A stretch of DNA of 64,000 bases, taken from positions 108,658,088 to 108,722,087 of the forward strand of contig CM043702.1 in assembly GCA_023935145.1 (NCBI GenBank), read 5' to 3'. Both the position numbers and the translations under genes were made by a program. Under the pieces are notes generated by a model that made no database searches, was not told where the DNA came from, and worked only from the letters and a program-made list of their open reading frames with translations. The stretch comes from Bretschneidera sinensis (lineage: Eukaryota; Streptophyta; Magnoliopsida; Brassicales; Akaniaceae). Positions 63,671-64,000 of this stretch are shown one piece after another; positions within the stretch are counted from its first letter, which is position 1; each line of letters opens with the position of its first letter.

Positions 63671-64000
63671 ATAATGGCCTTAATAAATCATCCTTTAACC
63701 AAAAGCTAATTCTGAAAACATCATTACATTAATTTTATTTTTATGATATACCATAATAATTCCCATTATTTATCTCACAGTTAAAAATGATATTTACTAA
63801 AATGCCACTGTGCCAACTCTAAGCAACTCAACACTATGCACTTATTTAAAGAAGTGTCATTGTGCTAACTCTAAACATCTCGACAAGTAGTAGCTCGACA
63901 CTACATACTTATTTACAAAAGTGCCATCATACCAACTCTAGTACCTTGACACCTAGCATCTCAATGCCCAACATCTCAATGCCTAGTACCTCGATGCACA
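63500..64000. repeat. interspersed (A/T)GCTCGACACCTAAG repeat
   Basis: CTCGACAC(C/T)(T/C)A-type motifs at about 63506, 63525, 63545, 63565, 63580, 63824, 63880, 63895, 63945, 63965 and 63985. A unit CTAACTCTAA.CA(A/T)CTC plus TGCACTTATTTA.AAAGTG(C/T)CAT repeats about every 60-70 bp from 63800. Continues to the window edge. Confidence 0.85.

Larger units (their letters stand above)
60155..64000 (-). mobile_element. Ty3/gypsy chromovirus 3 (Galadriel-like), 5' end
   Basis: Minus strand: LTR from 61619 beyond the window, primer site, Gag, and protease cut off at about 60155. Gag wording (GLMFDI, ELQRQKFQDLATTMTTTER) and the protease region fit the Galadriel clade, by eye. The coding part is degraded. 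Confidence 0.78.
61619..64000 (-). repeat. chromovirus 3 LTR, at least 2.4 kb, with internal duplications
   Basis: The plus strand begins TATCACAGTCCTAGCAG (TG changed to TA) and continues to the window edge. No protein motif is seen in it; open frames at 62862 and 63098 are not convincing. It includes three internal repeat systems described separately. Confidence 0.75.

Overview
The window is plant nuclear DNA, AT-rich and built almost wholly from layered, decayed transposable elements. The organism is inferred to be a flowering plant, probably a eudicot, from the element lineages: Ty3 chromoviruses with chromodomains, an Athila-like element with an Asp-tRNA-type primer site, a Tat/Ogre-like element, SIRE-like and Tnt1/Tork-like Ty1/copia elements, a CACTA (En/Spm) fragment and a LINE tail. 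I found no intact cellular gene, no rRNA or tRNA gene and no CRISPR array. The nearest thing to a host gene is a promoter-like stretch with a candidate tiny first exon near 37.8-38.4 kb. Assignments come from reading translations by eye; no database search was run.

Layout. (1) 1-12.8 kb, plus strand: 3' pol of a Tekay-like chromovirus, interrupted at 3432-8850 by an internally deleted Tnt1-like copia element, then a 2.3-kb LTR (8912-11250), then primer site and gag of the same family, giving the order pol-LTR-gag. (2) 12.8-14.6 kb: end of a CACTA-type protein gene followed by a 160-bp tandem repeat. (3) 14632-33924, minus strand: a SIRE-like copia element with paired LTRs and a perfect 5-bp target duplication (CATGT), carrying a nested minus-strand Athila-like element (18667-27551) with its own LTRs and near-perfect target duplication, and a further insertion in its third ORF. 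(4) 33.9-39.4 kb: degenerate repeats, an inverted chromovirus 3' end, a copia LTR scrap and the promoter/exon candidate. (5) 39465-48230, plus strand: a second chromovirus interrupted at 40846-45386 by a second Tnt1-like copia whose internal domain lies backwards relative to its own LTR. (6) 48231-51520: 5' half of a third kind of copia element, minus strand. (7) 51.5-52.0 kb: LINE RNase H tail. (8) 52317-54807: 5' end of a Tat/Ogre-like element cut by (9) a second SIRE-like copy (54808-60154, minus) that has lost protease, integrase and RT by one internal deletion. (10) 60155-64000, minus: gag/protease and a long LTR of a Galadriel-like chromovirus.

None of the elements looks autonomous. Three kinds of evidence give history: target duplications and LTR pairs order the insertions; deletions shared by two copies show that defective forms were copied; and short palindromic arrays (core AGTCGACT) recur in the noncoding parts of two copia families. 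The most unusual structures are the copia element with an inverted interior at 40846-45386, the palindrome arrays, and the conserved third ORF of the SIRE-like elements.
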